Notes: generated by a model not told the origin, from the letters alone. Shown: positions 27,369-36,801, counted from the first letter of the stretch. The stretch: DNA of 64,000 nucleotides from Dyella acidisoli (GCF_030160295.1 NZ_BSOB01000010.1:466901-530900), one strand, 5' to 3'. Translations and numbers: made by a program.

Positions 27369-29138
27369 ATGATGAAACGTCTCGTCTTGGCCGCGGCAAT
27401 CGCCCTGGCTGCCACCGGATCGGCGTATGCACAAGGCACGCAAACGCCGTCCTGGGTCGAACGCAGCAACGGGGATGCCAAGGCGCTGCTCGACGCGCTG
27501 GCCCAATTCAATCCTGAAAACGCCACGCAGATCGGCCTCGCCGGCTACGACGACAAAGTCACCGATCTGAAACCCGACGCTGACGCACGCCAGCGCAAAG
27601 TGTTGCTCGACGCCAAGGCAACACTGCAGGGCAAGCTGGCCGCGGAGCAAGATCCGAATGTACGCCAGGATCTGCAGATCATGATCAAGTTCGCCGACCT
27701 GTCGGTCGAAGGCATCGACCTCAACGACAAATACATGCTGCCCTACCAGGACATGGGTCAACTGATCTTCAACGGCGAATTCGCCTTGCTGCGCGACGAA
27801 GTGGATGCCAAGCGCAGGCCGAACGCACTCAAGCGCCTACAGTGCTACGTCGGCCAAGCACCAGGCTGCACACCACTCACCAAGCTGGCAGAAGCACAAA
27901 CCGCAGCGCGCTTGTCCGATCAGCATCTGCTTGGCCCCTACAAGGGCAACGTGGATCAGCAGCTCTCCAACAGCCAGCGTTATGCGCAAGGCGTGCGACA
28001 GTTGTTCGACAAGTACAAACTCAACGATGCCCAAAGCAAGGCGGCGCTCGATGCGCTTGATGCGCAGCTGAAGGAATACGACGCGTGGGTGCACACAACC
28101 ATCGTGCCGCGCCAGCGCACCGACTTCCGCCTGCCCGAGCCGATGTACGCCTATAACCTCAAACAAACCGGCATCGACATTGCTCCCGAAGAACTGATCA
28201 AGCAGGCGCAGCTGGAATTCTCGGAAGTGCGTCAGGGCATGCAGATGATGGCGCCGATCGTCGCCAAGGAAGAAGGTATTTCTTCCAACGATTACCGCGA
28301 CGTACTCAAGGCACTTAAAAAACAACAGCTGGGCAAAGATCAGGTAATGCCGTGGTATCACGAAGTGATCGGCAAGATCCAGGACACCATTCGCAGCGAA
28401 CACATCGCCACCCTGCCGCAACGCGAAATGCAGATACACATGGCTTCCGACGCCGAGGCCGCCGCCACGCCCGCACCGCACATGGATCCACCGCCGCTCA
28501 TCAACAATCATGGCGAACGCGGCACCTTCGTGCTGACGATGGGCAACCCATCCGCAGACGGTTCTACGGATGCGTATGACGATTTCACCTACAAGGCCGC
28601 CGCTTGGCCGCTCACCTCACACGAAGGCCGCCCTGGCCACGAACTGCAATACTCGGCGATGGTGGAACGTGGCGTATCGGTGGCGCGCAGCCTGTTCGCA
28701 TTCAACAGCGTGAACGTGGAAGGTTGGGCGCTCTATTCGGAAGCGGAGATGCTGCCGTATGAGCCACCAGCCGGGCAATTCGTCACGCTGCAGCTTCGCC
28801 TGGTGCGTGCGGCGCGTGCGTTCCTCGACCCGATGTTGAACCTTGGCTTGATCAGCAAGGAACGCGCGCATGACGTGCTGCGCTACGACGTAGGCCTGTC
28901 CGAAGCCATGACACGCGAGGAGCTGGATCGCTACACCTTCAACAGCCCCGGTCAGGCGACGGCGTATTTCTACGGCTACATGCACATCCAGCAACTGCGC
29001 CTGCAGACCGAACTGGCCTTGGGCAACAAGTTCAACCGCCAGGCGTTCAATGATTTCCTGATCGGCCAGGGCGTGTTGCCGCCGGATCAGATGGCGGAAG
29101 CGGTGCGCACGCAGTTCATTCCATCGCAGAAGAAGTAA
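27369..29138 (+). CDS. Secreted DUF885 family metallopeptidase-like protein
   Basis: Exported protein of 589 residues with signal peptide MMKRLVLAAAIALAATG ending AYAQG. DUF885 proteins are helical zinc-peptidase relatives. Here the zinc motif is SHEGRPGHELQYS (HExxxxH, near residue 418), and the third ligand is likely in NVEGWALYSEAEM about 40 residues on. A C-terminal FNSPGQATAYFYG with a helix rich in Leu and Gln completes the family pattern. It stands alone and is followed by terminator-like hairpins. Substrates are unknown, probably peptides in the periplasm. Confidence 0.9.
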   Translation: MMKRLVLAAAIALAATGSAYAQGTQTPSWVERSNGDAKALLDALAQFNPENATQIGLAGYDDKVTDLKPDADARQRKVLLDAKATLQGKLAAEQDPNVRQDLQIMIKFADLSVEGIDLNDKYMLPYQDMGQLIFNGEFALLRDEVDAKRRPNALKRLQCYVGQAPGCTPLTKLAEAQTAARLSDQHLLGPYKGNVDQQLSNSQRYAQGVRQLFDKYKLNDAQSKAALDALDAQLKEYDAWVHTTIVPRQRTDFRLPEPMYAYNLKQTGIDIAPEELIKQAQLEFSEVRQGMQMMAPIVAKEEGISSNDYRDVLKALKKQQLGKDQVMPWYHEVIGKIQDTIRSEHIATLPQREMQIHMASDAEAAATPAPHMDPPPLINNHGERGTFVLTMGNPSADGSTDAYDDFTYKAAAWPLTSHEGRPGHELQYSAMVERGVSVARSLFAFNSVNVEGWALYSEAEMLPYEPPAGQFVTLQLRLVRAARAFLDPMLNLGLISKERAHDVLRYDVGLSEAMTREELDRYTFNSPGQATAYFYGYMHIQQLRLQTELALGNKFNRQAFNDFLIGQGVLPPDQMAEAVRTQFIPSQKK

Positions 29139-29163
29139 TTCGTCTGAGCTCACGATGATCCGC

Positions 29164-29187
29164 CCCTCCCCTGCTCGCAGGGGAGGG
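29164..29187. repeat. REP-like palindrome, CCCTCCCC family
   Basis: Perfect 10-bp stem CCCTCCCCTG / CAGGGGAGGG with loop CTCG. It belongs to the same family as elements at 36733, 38845 and 42424. The gap 29139-29504 otherwise holds only this repeat and two terminators. Confidence 0.85.
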
Positions 29188-29403
29188 AACTGCATCTCGC
29201 ATAGCACAGCAACCTGTCCCCCTTTAACGAAGCCGTTGGTTTCCATCGGCAGAGCCTCCAACGATGGATCACCGGAATTGCGGCCAGGATCACAAGACCC
29301 GGTTCGTGAAGATGATCGTCACGCGAACTCCACGGTTCATCAAGCTCCCTTTCTGGAAGATAACTGCCACGGATATCGCCTCCCCGATATCCGTTAATCC
29401 TGC

Positions 29404-29431
29404 AACCCCGCACCCCCGCGGGGTTTTTTTT
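29404..29431 (+). terminator. Rho-independent terminator, plus strand
   Basis: 8-bp stem AACCCCGC / GCGGGGTT with a 6-nt loop and eight T. It is 266 nt beyond the DUF885 stop, so its transcript may include an unrecognised 3' RNA. Confidence 0.85.
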
Positions 29432-29452
29432 GGGGCTAAAAAAGTTTGGGCT

Positions 29453-29487
29453 AAAAAAAAGCTCCCCCGCCTGTTTGAGACGGGGGA
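29453..29487 (-). terminator. Rho-independent terminator for the minus-strand secreted protein
   Basis: On the minus strand, stem TCCCCCG / CGGGGGA (29481-29487 with 29463-29469) is followed by GC and eight T, 18 nt after the stop codon at 29505. Confidence 0.88.
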
Positions 29488-29504
29488 ACCGGATAACGCT
29501 TGGA

Positions 29505-30500
29505 TCAATATCTCAAGGTCACGCTGCTCGACGTGGTGGAGACGTTATAGCTGCACTGTGGCGACGTGGAACCCACCGGATAATCCGCGCCCCATGGCGT
29601 ATTGGAAATTTTGGTGAAGGCGGTGTTGTAAACGGCAATGCTCGAATACGTCAGTGGCGAGCTTGCCGGTAGCTGATTACAACTGCTGACGCCGTACACC
29701 TCCATCACGCCACCGAACACCCAAAGCAGATTGCCGTAAGGCTTCGTGGTGAGCGTGGTGCTCGTGTTGGTCGTCACATCCTTGGAGGTAATCGTCCAGG
29801 TGCTGCAGCTATTGGCAGCCTTGCACTGGGTGGTGCCAAGAATCGTATCGCCCGCTTTTACGTTGATCGGGCCGCTGTAGTAAGTCGTGCCGCTCACGCA
29901 GCAGTTCCAGCTCGACAGCGTCCACACGGTGCCACTAAATGCGCCGTAGCCGAGTACCGGTTGCAGGATGCTCTCCACAGTCGGCAACTGCTCCAGTCCA
30001 GGGAAGAAGTAATCGGTTTGTCCGGACTGGTTGGTCGGCGTGCTAGGTACTTTCCAGGTTGCCACAATCTTGCCAATGTTCACCGAGCTTGAGTAATTGG
30101 CGTCTTCCACCCAGCCGTTGATGGTCGGTTGGCGCGCCTGGATCGGCGGCAGGGAGAAACTGCCATTCGGCTCAACACGCGAGCCGTCGAAGCGATAGTG
30201 CGCTTGCGTGCAAAGCGCCGGCTTGCGCACCACGCCGTTCGCAGCTTCGATGCTGCCATCGGCATGCAAGGTTTCACCTTCTTCCACGCGCTGCACACAG
30301 GATGGCGAGAAAAAGCCGTTCGGTGTCACGACGTAATCAGTCGGCACGCCTTGCGGGCGCTGACTCGCTTCGAACTCGCTGACACCTTTCGGTGTAAATG
30401 TTTGCACCGCATTGTCCGCTGCAAACGCCACGCCGCACACGGCCATGACAAGCAGCGCGCATGCACTCTTCCACGTTATCCGCTGTGTAAATGGTTTCAT
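29505..30500 (-). CDS. Secreted beta-rich protein of unknown function
   Basis: Exported protein of 331 residues. The signal peptide (ACALLVMAVCGVAFAAD) fixes the start at 30500, preceded by GAGGG. The N-terminal third carries FFSPSCVQRVEEGETLHADGS. The C-terminal two thirds are rich in Thr, Ser and aromatic residues, with TDYFFPGLEQLP, LSSWNCCVSGTTYYSGP and VKAGDTILGTT, a pattern reminiscent of lectin-like or G1-peptidase-like beta-sandwiches. The catalytic residues of G1 peptidases could not be assigned. Adjacent cysteines (NCC, QCK, NSC) suggest disulphides. Confidence 0.72.
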   Translation of the reverse strand: MKPFTQRITWKSACALLVMAVCGVAFAADNAVQTFTPKGVSEFEASQRPQGVPTDYVVTPNGFFSPSCVQRVEEGETLHADGSIEAANGVVRKPALCTQAHYRFDGSRVEPNGSFSLPPIQARQPTINGWVEDANYSSSVNIGKIVATWKVPSTPTNQSGQTDYFFPGLEQLPTVESILQPVLGYGAFSGTVWTLSSWNCCVSGTTYYSGPINVKAGDTILGTTQCKAANSCSTWTITSKDVTTNTSTTLTTKPYGNLLWVFGGVMEVYGVSSCNQLPASSPLTYSSIAVYNTAFTKISNTPWGADYPVGSTSPQCSYNVSTTSSSVTLRY

Positions 30501-30837
30501 GATTCGCGTATCCCTCTTCAATGTGAGTGAACGCGCTCCTTCGCATACGAAGGGTTTTTCACCGCTCGAGGTGAAGCACGAAACACAGATCCCCGATGGG
30601 GTAAGTCCCGGAACAGTCCCTGTCATCACCCCGGCAGACGGGGCCGGGGCACTTTCCGGATGAGGGTGTGCATTGGGGGTGAAGAACGCGCTGTTTTTTC
30701 ACACAATTTGGACGGCTATTGCACAAACCCGAAAAGCAGGCATACGCTGGAGCCGCACCGGCCACGATCCCCCCGTGTCCCCACACGGCGTGCAACCGAT
30801 GCATACAACTCACATCGTTCTGTCAGGAGGTCGTCCT
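30501..30837. other. Divergent intergenic region with a GC hairpin
   Basis: 337 bp separating the secreted protein (minus) and the TonB-like gene (plus). The only structure seen is CCCCGGC-7-GCCGGGG at about 30631-30652, without a T-tract. Promoters for both genes must lie here but are not resolved. Confidence 0.45.
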
Positions 30838-31503
30838 ATGTCGTCCGCAGGCCTGGCTGTCGTTCGTCGTGCGCATCATCCGGATATGGATATGATGCGC
30901 GTTGCCGCACTTAGCGCGGCTATCACCCTCAACCTTGCTGCACTCATCTTCGCCATGCGTCCGCTGGCGCCGCAGATTGCCGAAGTCATTGAATCGGTAA
31001 AACCCACCACGATCCACATCTTCCGAGATCCGCCACCGCCCCCACCACCGCCGGATATCGTGCTCAAGCCGTTGCCCAAATCGATGCCGGTCACCGCACC
31101 GGTACACGTGATGCAGAAGGTGTCTCCACCGACCCCAACGGCACCTCCCACGATAGAACCTTCGGACAACCCGAGGCCTGCCCCACCACCGGTAAACGTG
31201 ACACCGCCACCTAGCATTGCGCCAGGTGTGGTGTCGCTTGCCTATCGTGCTTCACCGCTGCATTTCCCGGTCCAGGCGGTGCGCATGCACATGCAAGGCA
31301 CGGTATTGCTGCGCGTACTGGTGGATGAAAACGGCAAGCCGATCGATGTGGTTGTCGAGCACAGCAGCGGCTACTCCGCGTTGGATAAAAGTGCGCGAGA
31401 ACAAGTGTTGTCGAGCTGGCTATTCCAACCCGCCGTCATCGATGGCCACGCAGTAAAAGCGTGGGCGCAGGTACCCGTCGACTTCGTGCTGCGAGATATG
31501 TAA
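30838..31503 (+). CDS. TonB-like energy transducer
   Basis: Links the inner-membrane proton motive force to outer-membrane receptors. The 221 residues show an N-terminal anchor helix (LSAAITLNLAALIFAM), a Pro-rich periplasmic spacer starting with a run of eight prolines, and a C-terminal TonB domain: ASPLHFPVQAVRMHMQGTV, then LLRVLVDENGKPIDVVVEHSSGYS with LDKSAREQVLSSWLF. A CAGGAGG site lies 7 nt before the ATG at 30838. No exbB or exbD is adjacent, so it is an extra TonB copy or one dedicated to a particular receptor. Confidence 0.88.
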   Translation: MSSAGLAVVRRAHHPDMDMMRVAALSAAITLNLAALIFAMRPLAPQIAEVIESVKPTTIHIFRDPPPPPPPPDIVLKPLPKSMPVTAPVHVMQKVSPPTPTAPPTIEPSDNPRPAPPPVNVTPPPSIAPGVVSLAYRASPLHFPVQAVRMHMQGTVLLRVLVDENGKPIDVVVEHSSGYSALDKSAREQVLSSWLFQPAVIDGHAVKAWAQVPVDFVLRDM

Positions 31504-31515
31504 CGAAAGCGATGA

Positions 31516-31573
31516 GGGAGTAGGGAGTACATCAACGGCACTGCCTTGGGTGCCGACGGTATTCCCTACTCCC
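31516..31573. terminator. Nested inverted repeat between convergent genes
   Basis: Outer arms GGGAGTAGGGAGTAC (31516-31530) and GTATTCCCTACTCCC (31559-31573), inner arms CGGCAC / GTGCCG. It lies just after the TonB-like stop and before the stop of the convergent membrane protein. There is no T-tract, so termination is likely but not certain. Confidence 0.55.
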
Positions 31574-31583
31574 GATTCGCGCT

Positions 31584-31868
31584 TCAGCGCGACACCGGCG
31601 TGGCAGTTGGCCGGCGTGCGAGATGGACGATCGTCCAGACCAGCCCGAACAACAGCAGAGCTGGCAACAGCACAGGCAGCAGCGATAGTGCAATCAGCGG
31701 CAACACCAGCAGCATGACCAAGCCACCAATAAAAAACCCGAGCGCGCCTGCGAGCAAGCTAAAGATGCCGCCGATCAGGCCGAAGGTCACTTTGAAGACA
31801 AGGCCGATCAACGAACCAACCAGCCACAGAGCGCCCACCACCAACAAGATTGCCATCAGCTCGATCAT
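31584..31868 (-). CDS. Small membrane protein
   Basis: Protein of 94 residues, almost entirely hydrophobic, with two or three helices rich in Leu, Gly and Ile (LLVVGALWLVGSLIGLVF, FFIGGLVMLLVLPLIALSLL) and a short basic C-terminal tail. GGAGGAAC precedes the ATG. It has the look of phage-shock or general membrane-stress proteins, but I recognise no named family. Confidence 0.75.
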   Translation of the reverse strand: MIELMAILLVVGALWLVGSLIGLVFKVTFGLIGGIFSLLAGALGFFIGGLVMLLVLPLIALSLLPVLLPALLLFGLVWTIVHLARRPTATPVSR

Positions 31869-32126
31869 GTCCGTTCCTCCGACGTCGGTGCACGGTTAGA
31901 TGCGCGTAGGTGCGGTCATGGTTTAAAGCACTGCATGCAGTCAAACAAAAGCATTAAAAATTTGTCTGCAAGCGCTGCATTGCCGCAACCATGGTCAGTC
32001 ATAAGCATAGGCTGATGCGATCTGTCCTTCATGCCTCGAAAGTCATAGCCGATTGCTTCGACCTTACGACCATTTAACGGTACGCATGCTCCACTTCGAA
32101 TCATCTCCGGTCTGCTTACGAGCCCT

Positions 32127-32705
32127 ATGCGTACATACCGACACAGTCTCAAGAGCTTGCGTGATATTGCGCTCGCGTATTCGCTAGAAAAAAATCCGGA
32201 TCTCGCTTCGCTCTCGCGTGAACTTGGCGCCATCGTCCATCGCGACGCGAAGGCGCTTGGCGATGGTTTGTACGACTTGCGTGCGCGCAATCGCGGTTTC
32301 GAACGTTGGCTGCTGGGACGCCGTGGCCGTCCGGGCGTGAGCGTGTTGGTGATGGCGTGGCCGCCTGGCTATAGCTCACCGTCGCACGATCATGCGGGTT
32401 TGTGGGGAATTGAATTGAGCTTGTATGGCGCACTCGAAGTGGAGTCCTGGTCGCGTGCAACCACCAACGATCCGTGGCAATTGCGAGGACGCGATTGGCT
32501 AGGCCCTGGCGATGCAACCTGGTTCGACACCGACCCGCCGTACATGCATCGCTGCCGCAATCTTTCGCGACAAGAGACTGCGTTGACACTGCATGTTTAT
32601 GGCGGCGATCTTGACGATTACGCCACCTACGAGCAGGTCGAAGCTGAACCGTACTGGTTGAGCTTGCCGCAGCGCGCACGGATTGCCGGACCGATTCGCG
32701 TCTGA
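32127..32705 (+). CDS. Cysteine-dioxygenase-like cupin protein
   Basis: Protein of 192 residues in the cysteine dioxygenase type I fold group. These are iron cupins that oxidise a thiol such as cysteine to its sulfinate. The iron motif reads SPSHDHAGLWGIELSLYGALEVE (the HxHxxx(W)xxxxxxxG cupin box 1), and the third histidine is likely in PPYMHRCRNLS. The predicted product is followed 43 nt later by an FAD oxidoreductase with its own AAGGAG site, suggesting a two-gene operon. Substrate identity within the family is uncertain. Confidence 0.82.
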   Translation: MRTYRHSLKSLRDIALAYSLEKNPDLASLSRELGAIVHRDAKALGDGLYDLRARNRGFERWLLGRRGRPGVSVLVMAWPPGYSSPSHDHAGLWGIELSLYGALEVESWSRATTNDPWQLRGRDWLGPGDATWFDTDPPYMHRCRNLSRQETALTLHVYGGDLDDYATYEQVEAEPYWLSLPQRARIAGPIRV

Positions 32706-32748
32706 TATCAACGTAAAGCCCAGGCTTACCTCTTCATCAAGGAGTGAC

Positions 32749-34155
32749 ATGTTTCGACGCGTCGCCATCATTGGCGGCGGCGCTGCGGGAGCCACGCTGC
32801 TCAGCGAACTGCTGGAGCGCCCCGTAGCGCAGCCGTTGCACCTGGACTGGTACACCGGTGGCGGCACGCCTGGTCGTGGCATTGCCTACGGCACGCGTTC
32901 GGAACGTCATCTGTTGAATGTACGCGCCGCATCGATGGGCATGTTCGCCAACCGTCCCGGCGGTTTTCTGGAATACATACAGAAGCGCAATCCGAAGGTT
33001 TCCGGCACAGATTTCCTACCGCGATGTTGGTACGGCGATTATCTTGAAGCCGAAACCGCCAGCGCGCTCGCCCGCGCCAAGAGTCAAGGCCACGACGTAC
33101 ACGTCATACCGTACAACGTCGACGCAATGGTGCCGGAAAACGACGGCGTCACCATCTTCCAGGGGGAAACTTCCACACGTGTCGAAGCTGCCGTGCTCGC
33201 GCTCGGCACGTTGCCTCCGCGCCCGCTTTCGCAAGTCAGCGATGCAGCATTAGCCAGCGGACGCTACGTCACGCAGCCCTGGTCTTTGCTGGCTGAGGCA
33301 AAGCCAGATACCCAGGCCCACCATGTAGCGATCATCGGGCTTGGACTTACCGCGGTCGACATCATCATCGAACTGGCCGCGCTGTGGCCCAACGCGCGCT
33401 TCACCGCCGTTTCCCGTCACGGCCTGCTGCCAGAAGTGCATGCAGCCAGCGCAGCGCTGCCCTACGAGGACAGCGACGAATTGATCGAAGCGATGCGCGA
33501 TGCGCCCGACATCCGCACTTGGATGCATCTGTTGCGCGACGCTGTTGCGCACACCGATGACTGGCGCCGCGTGATCGACTGCCTGCGTCCACATACTTCA
33601 GCGCTGTGGGGATCGCTGCCGCACGCCGATCGCGCGCGCTTCCTGCGTCATGCGCGCTGGGCATGGGAACGCTCGCGCCATCGTCTGCCGCCGCAAGTAG
33701 CACAGGCCATTGGCAAGCTGGAGCGCGAAGGGCGGTTGACGCGCCTGAGTGGTCATCTGCATGGCGTTGCTTCGGCAGATCGTGGTTTGGAACTGCAATA
33801 CGTACCTCGGGGTGGGCAACAGGTAGGCGCGCTCGATGCGGACTTGGTCGTGCAAAGCACCGGCCTCGATAACGATGTGCGTCGCGCTCAACATCCCCTG
33901 CTGCTGCAACTGGTCACCAACGGCCACATCCGCCCCGACCCCTTCGGCCTGGGCATCCAAGCCACTCCGGACGGCCATCTGTTGCACAACGGCAGCGCCT
34001 GGCCGCGGTTGTTCGCCATCGGCTCCATGCTTCGCGGCACCTTGTGGGAATCGACCGCGATGCCGGAAGTCCGTCAACAGGCCCGACAGTTGGCGGATCA
34101 TCTGCTCGAACGGGAAGAGCAACGCAAGTTGGGCAAGGCGCACGCCGAACCCTGA
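32749..34155 (+). CDS. FAD/NAD(P)-binding oxidoreductase (YdhS-like)
   Basis: Flavoprotein of 468 residues. The N-terminal dinucleotide fold has VAIIGGGAAGATLLSELLE. A second Rossmann signature VAIIGLGLTAVDIIIELAAL lies near residue 205, and a C-terminal LVVQSTGLDND and FAIGSMLRGTLWESTAMPEVR are the ATG-like and final FAD contacts of this family. HLLNVRAASMGMFANRPGGFLEY is typical of the COG4529/YdhS group, sometimes annotated as hydroxyacylglutathione or amine-oxidising proteins. It follows the thiol-dioxygenase-like gene, so a role in sulfur or thiol chemistry is possible but inferred. Confidence 0.83.
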   Translation: MFRRVAIIGGGAAGATLLSELLERPVAQPLHLDWYTGGGTPGRGIAYGTRSERHLLNVRAASMGMFANRPGGFLEYIQKRNPKVSGTDFLPRCWYGDYLEAETASALARAKSQGHDVHVIPYNVDAMVPENDGVTIFQGETSTRVEAAVLALGTLPPRPLSQVSDAALASGRYVTQPWSLLAEAKPDTQAHHVAIIGLGLTAVDIIIELAALWPNARFTAVSRHGLLPEVHAASAALPYEDSDELIEAMRDAPDIRTWMHLLRDAVAHTDDWRRVIDCLRPHTSALWGSLPHADRARFLRHARWAWERSRHRLPPQVAQAIGKLEREGRLTRLSGHLHGVASADRGLELQYVPRGGQQVGALDADLVVQSTGLDNDVRRAQHPLLLQLVTNGHIRPDPFGLGIQATPDGHLLHNGSAWPRLFAIGSMLRGTLWESTAMPEVRQQARQLADHLLEREEQRKLGKAHAEP

Positions 34156-34240
34156 CATGGTCATCTGCACGACTGCGCTGGGGTTCGGGTAGGCTTCCTC
34201 AACCTACCCGTGCGCGCCAGGGAATGCTTTACTCGCTGCC

Positions 34241-35641
34241 ATGACCCTGCCGCACATCCTGCCCCTGCTCGCCTTCCTGCTGCACCTGGCTGGCATTCTC
34301 GCCGCCATGCATGCAGTGATGAACACGCGCACGGCGCAAGGTGCGTTCGCATGGGCGCTGGGGCTGTCGTTGCTGCCCTATGTCACCCTGGTGCCTTACC
34401 TGTATCTCGGACGCAGCCACTTCCACGGTTATGTCACGCTGCACCGTGCTCATCACCGACGACTCTCGCAAACAACACGACGTGGGGAGCGTGTCGGCGT
34501 TCCGGAATCGTGCGTGCGCTACAGCGAAATGGCGCAGATGGTGCGCGGCACGTTTCATCCTGGCCAGCAGCTGAAATTACTGGTCGGTGGCGAAGCCGCT
34601 TTCGAGGCGATGTTCCAGGCGATCGCTCGCGCCGAACAGTGCATCCTGATGCAGTTCTTCATCTTCCACGACGACATGCTTGGCCAGCGCATGCAACACG
34701 CGTTGCTCGAACGTGCGTCGGCAGGTGTGCGCGTGTTCGTGCTGTTCGATGGCATCGGCAGCCACGCCCTGCCCGGCCATTACGTGGAGACACTGCGGAA
34801 AGGTGGTGTGGTCATCTATCCGTTTGCCACACGGCGGCGGCCCAATCGATTCCAGCTCAATTTCCGCAACCACCGCAAGATCGTGGTGGTCGACGGATCG
34901 CTGGGTTTTCTTGGCGGTCTCAACGTAGGCGACGAATACCTCGGCCTGAAACCACCGCTTGCGCCATGGCGCGATACCCATCTGCAACTGGCCGGCCCGG
35001 CCGTGGTCGAGTTGCAACGCAGCTTCGCGGTGGACTGGCATTGGGTGACGGGCGAACTGCCGCCCATGCTCCCATCGAGCCCCGCACAAGGCAGCGCGCA
35101 TACGCTGATCGCCGCCACCGGCCCAGCCGACCCGCAGGAAACCTGTTCGCTGTTTTTCACGGCGGCGATCAATGCGGCACACAAGCGGCTATGGCTGACC
35201 ACGCCCTACTTCGTGCCCGACCAAGCGGTGATGTCGGCACTGCGCCTGGCCGTGATGCGCGGTGTCGATGTGCGCGTACTGCTGCCCTCGCGCCCCGATC
35301 ATTTCACCGTGTTTCTTGCCTCCACCCTGCACGCTCGCGATGCCATCGCAGCAGGCATCCGCATCTACCGTTACCAACCGGGTTTCATGCATCAAAAGGT
35401 CATCTTGATCGACGACGACACGGCGTGCGTCAGCAGCATGAATCTGGACAACCGCTCGTTCCGGCTGAATTTCGAAATCGGTGCACTGAACGTGGATCGC
35501 GCATTCGCTGCCGATGTGGAGCGCATGCTGACGGAGGATTTCGGCAAAGCGGTGGAAATCACACGCGAGGAATATCGCCGATCGCCCTATGTGCGTCGGC
35601 TGGCGATGCACGTGGCGCGGCTATTCGATCCGATCCTTTGA
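34241..35641 (+). CDS. cls: Cardiolipin synthase
   Basis: Membrane phospholipase-D-type enzyme that makes cardiolipin from phosphatidylglycerol. The 466 residues start with two N-terminal helices (ILPLLAFLLHLAGILAAMHAV, FAWALGLSLLPYVTLVPYLYLG), then two HKD motifs: NHRKIVVVDGSLGFLGG at about 209-225 and MHQKVILIDDDTACVSSMNLD at about 382-402. Both His-Lys-Asp triads are intact. It ends a few bases before a convergent membrane protein. Confidence 0.95.
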   Translation: MTLPHILPLLAFLLHLAGILAAMHAVMNTRTAQGAFAWALGLSLLPYVTLVPYLYLGRSHFHGYVTLHRAHHRRLSQTTRRGERVGVPESCVRYSEMAQMVRGTFHPGQQLKLLVGGEAAFEAMFQAIARAEQCILMQFFIFHDDMLGQRMQHALLERASAGVRVFVLFDGIGSHALPGHYVETLRKGGVVIYPFATRRRPNRFQLNFRNHRKIVVVDGSLGFLGGLNVGDEYLGLKPPLAPWRDTHLQLAGPAVVELQRSFAVDWHWVTGELPPMLPSSPAQGSAHTLIAATGPADPQETCSLFFTAAINAAHKRLWLTTPYFVPDQAVMSALRLAVMRGVDVRVLLPSRPDHFTVFLASTLHARDAIAAGIRIYRYQPGFMHQKVILIDDDTACVSSMNLDNRSFRLNFEIGALNVDRAFAADVERMLTEDFGKAVEITREEYRRSPYVRRLAMHVARLFDPIL

Positions 35642-35645
35642 AAGG

Positions 35646-36029
35646 TCAATCTCCACGTAGAGCCCCACGCCAATCGCCGCCGCGCAGAATCCAGCCCACA
35701 CCCGCGCCTACCAACGCACCGACCATTTCCCAGAACACGCGCAGCCCGATGTTGTCCGGATCGTGCACCTCGGCCAGCTTCGCCTTCAAGAACTGGATCG
35801 AATCCATGCGTGTGTAGTTGAAATAAATCAGATCCCACATATCGCCACTGGCGGTAAGCAGCAAGGAAAGCAGGAACGCGATGGCGATCATTTGTAGCGG
35901 CACCCAGCCCTGCCGACGGCCGATCGCGTACACGACCAGGTACAACAGGAAGGCGACGACAGCGCTGATCGCGCCTGCCTCCAGACCGCCTACCAGTCCG
36001 TACCCCATCCACGATTGGTCGTAATGCAT
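35646..36029 (-). CDS. Small integral membrane protein
   Basis: Protein of 127 residues with three helices: AISAVVAFLLYLVVYAIG, MIAIAFLLSLLLTASGDMW and a C-terminal VFWEMVGALVGAGVGWIL. Between the last two lies a polar loop (YFNYTRMDSIQFLKAKLAEV). No family is recognised. It is convergent with cls and divergent from the nicotinamidase gene. Confidence 0.72.
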   Translation of the reverse strand: MHYDQSWMGYGLVGGLEAGAISAVVAFLLYLVVYAIGRRQGWVPLQMIAIAFLLSLLLTASGDMWDLIYFNYTRMDSIQFLKAKLAEVHDPDNIGLRVFWEMVGALVGAGVGWILRGGDWRGALRGD

Positions 36030-36090
36030 CAGTCGCCGTTCCCGAAGTGTTCGCTTGCATTATGCCGTCGATCCGCGGTGGAATCTTGCA

Positions 36091-36729
36091 ATGCATCAGC
36101 AAGCCGCACTTATCCTCGTCGACGTCCAACCTGACTTCATGCCCGGCGGCACACTCGCCTGTCATGAAGGGGACGCCATCGTTCCAGGCATTGACCAGTT
36201 ACTGCGCCGCCACCTGTTCCAGCAAACGGTAGCCACGCAGGACTGGCATCCGCGCGGGCACGTTTCCTTCGCGAGCGTGCATGCAGGCATGGCACCGTTC
36301 CAGCAGATCCAGCTCTACGGCCAGCCGCAAACCCTGTGGCCGGATCATTGCGTGCAGGACACTGCCGGTGCGGCGTTGCATCCGGGCATAGACTGGTCGT
36401 CTGCGGACTTGATCCTGCGCAAAGGCAACCGCCCGGATGTGGACTCCTACAGCGCCTTCCAGGAAAACCATGGCCCCGACGGCAGCCGGCCCAGTACCGG
36501 CTTGGCCGGCTGGCTGCGCGAACGTGGCGTGCATGAGATATACGCAGCAGGCCTGGCACGCGATGTATGTGTGCTATGGACCGTGCAGGATGCGCTGGCA
36601 CTGGGTTTCCGGGCCAACGTGGTGTGGGATCTTACGCGGCCGGTGACGCCGGAGAGCGATGCGGCTACACGGACGACGTTGGGAGAGTTGGGTGTTGGAA
36701 TCGTGCAATCCGCTGAGTTGCGTGCTTAG
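36091..36729 (+). CDS. pncA: Nicotinamidase
   Basis: Hydrolyses nicotinamide to nicotinate in NAD salvage. The 212 residues carry the isochorismatase-fold triad: aspartate in LILVDVQPDFMPGG, lysine in LILRKGNRPDVDSYSAF, and cysteine in AGLARDVCVLWTVQDAL. Metal ligands are in TQDWHPRGHVSF. WPDHCVQDTAGA is family-typical. The start at 36091 fits other PncA proteins; a frame open from 36055 adds twelve residues with no support. No other NAD-salvage gene is adjacent. Confidence 0.94.
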   Translation: MHQQAALILVDVQPDFMPGGTLACHEGDAIVPGIDQLLRRHLFQQTVATQDWHPRGHVSFASVHAGMAPFQQIQLYGQPQTLWPDHCVQDTAGAALHPGIDWSSADLILRKGNRPDVDSYSAFQENHGPDGSRPSTGLAGWLRERGVHEIYAAGLARDVCVLWTVQDALALGFRANVVWDLTRPVTPESDAATRTTLGELGVGIVQSAELRA

Positions 36730-36732
36730 CGC

Positions 36733-36755
36733 CCCTCTCCCCTCCGGGGAGAGGG
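36733..36755. repeat. REP-like palindrome, CCCTCTCCC family
   Basis: Perfect 10-bp stem CCCTCTCCCC / GGGGAGAGGG with a 3-nt loop, directly after pncA. It may also end the pncA transcript. Confidence 0.85.
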
Positions 36756-36801
36756 CTGGGGTGAGGGGTCAACCTCGCCGAATGCCCGCCTATGCTCTAT
36801 G

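Noticed and set aside
34210-35817. 535-residue plus frame in cls
   Set aside because: Out of frame with the HKD enzyme and Arg-rich; shadow of cls.
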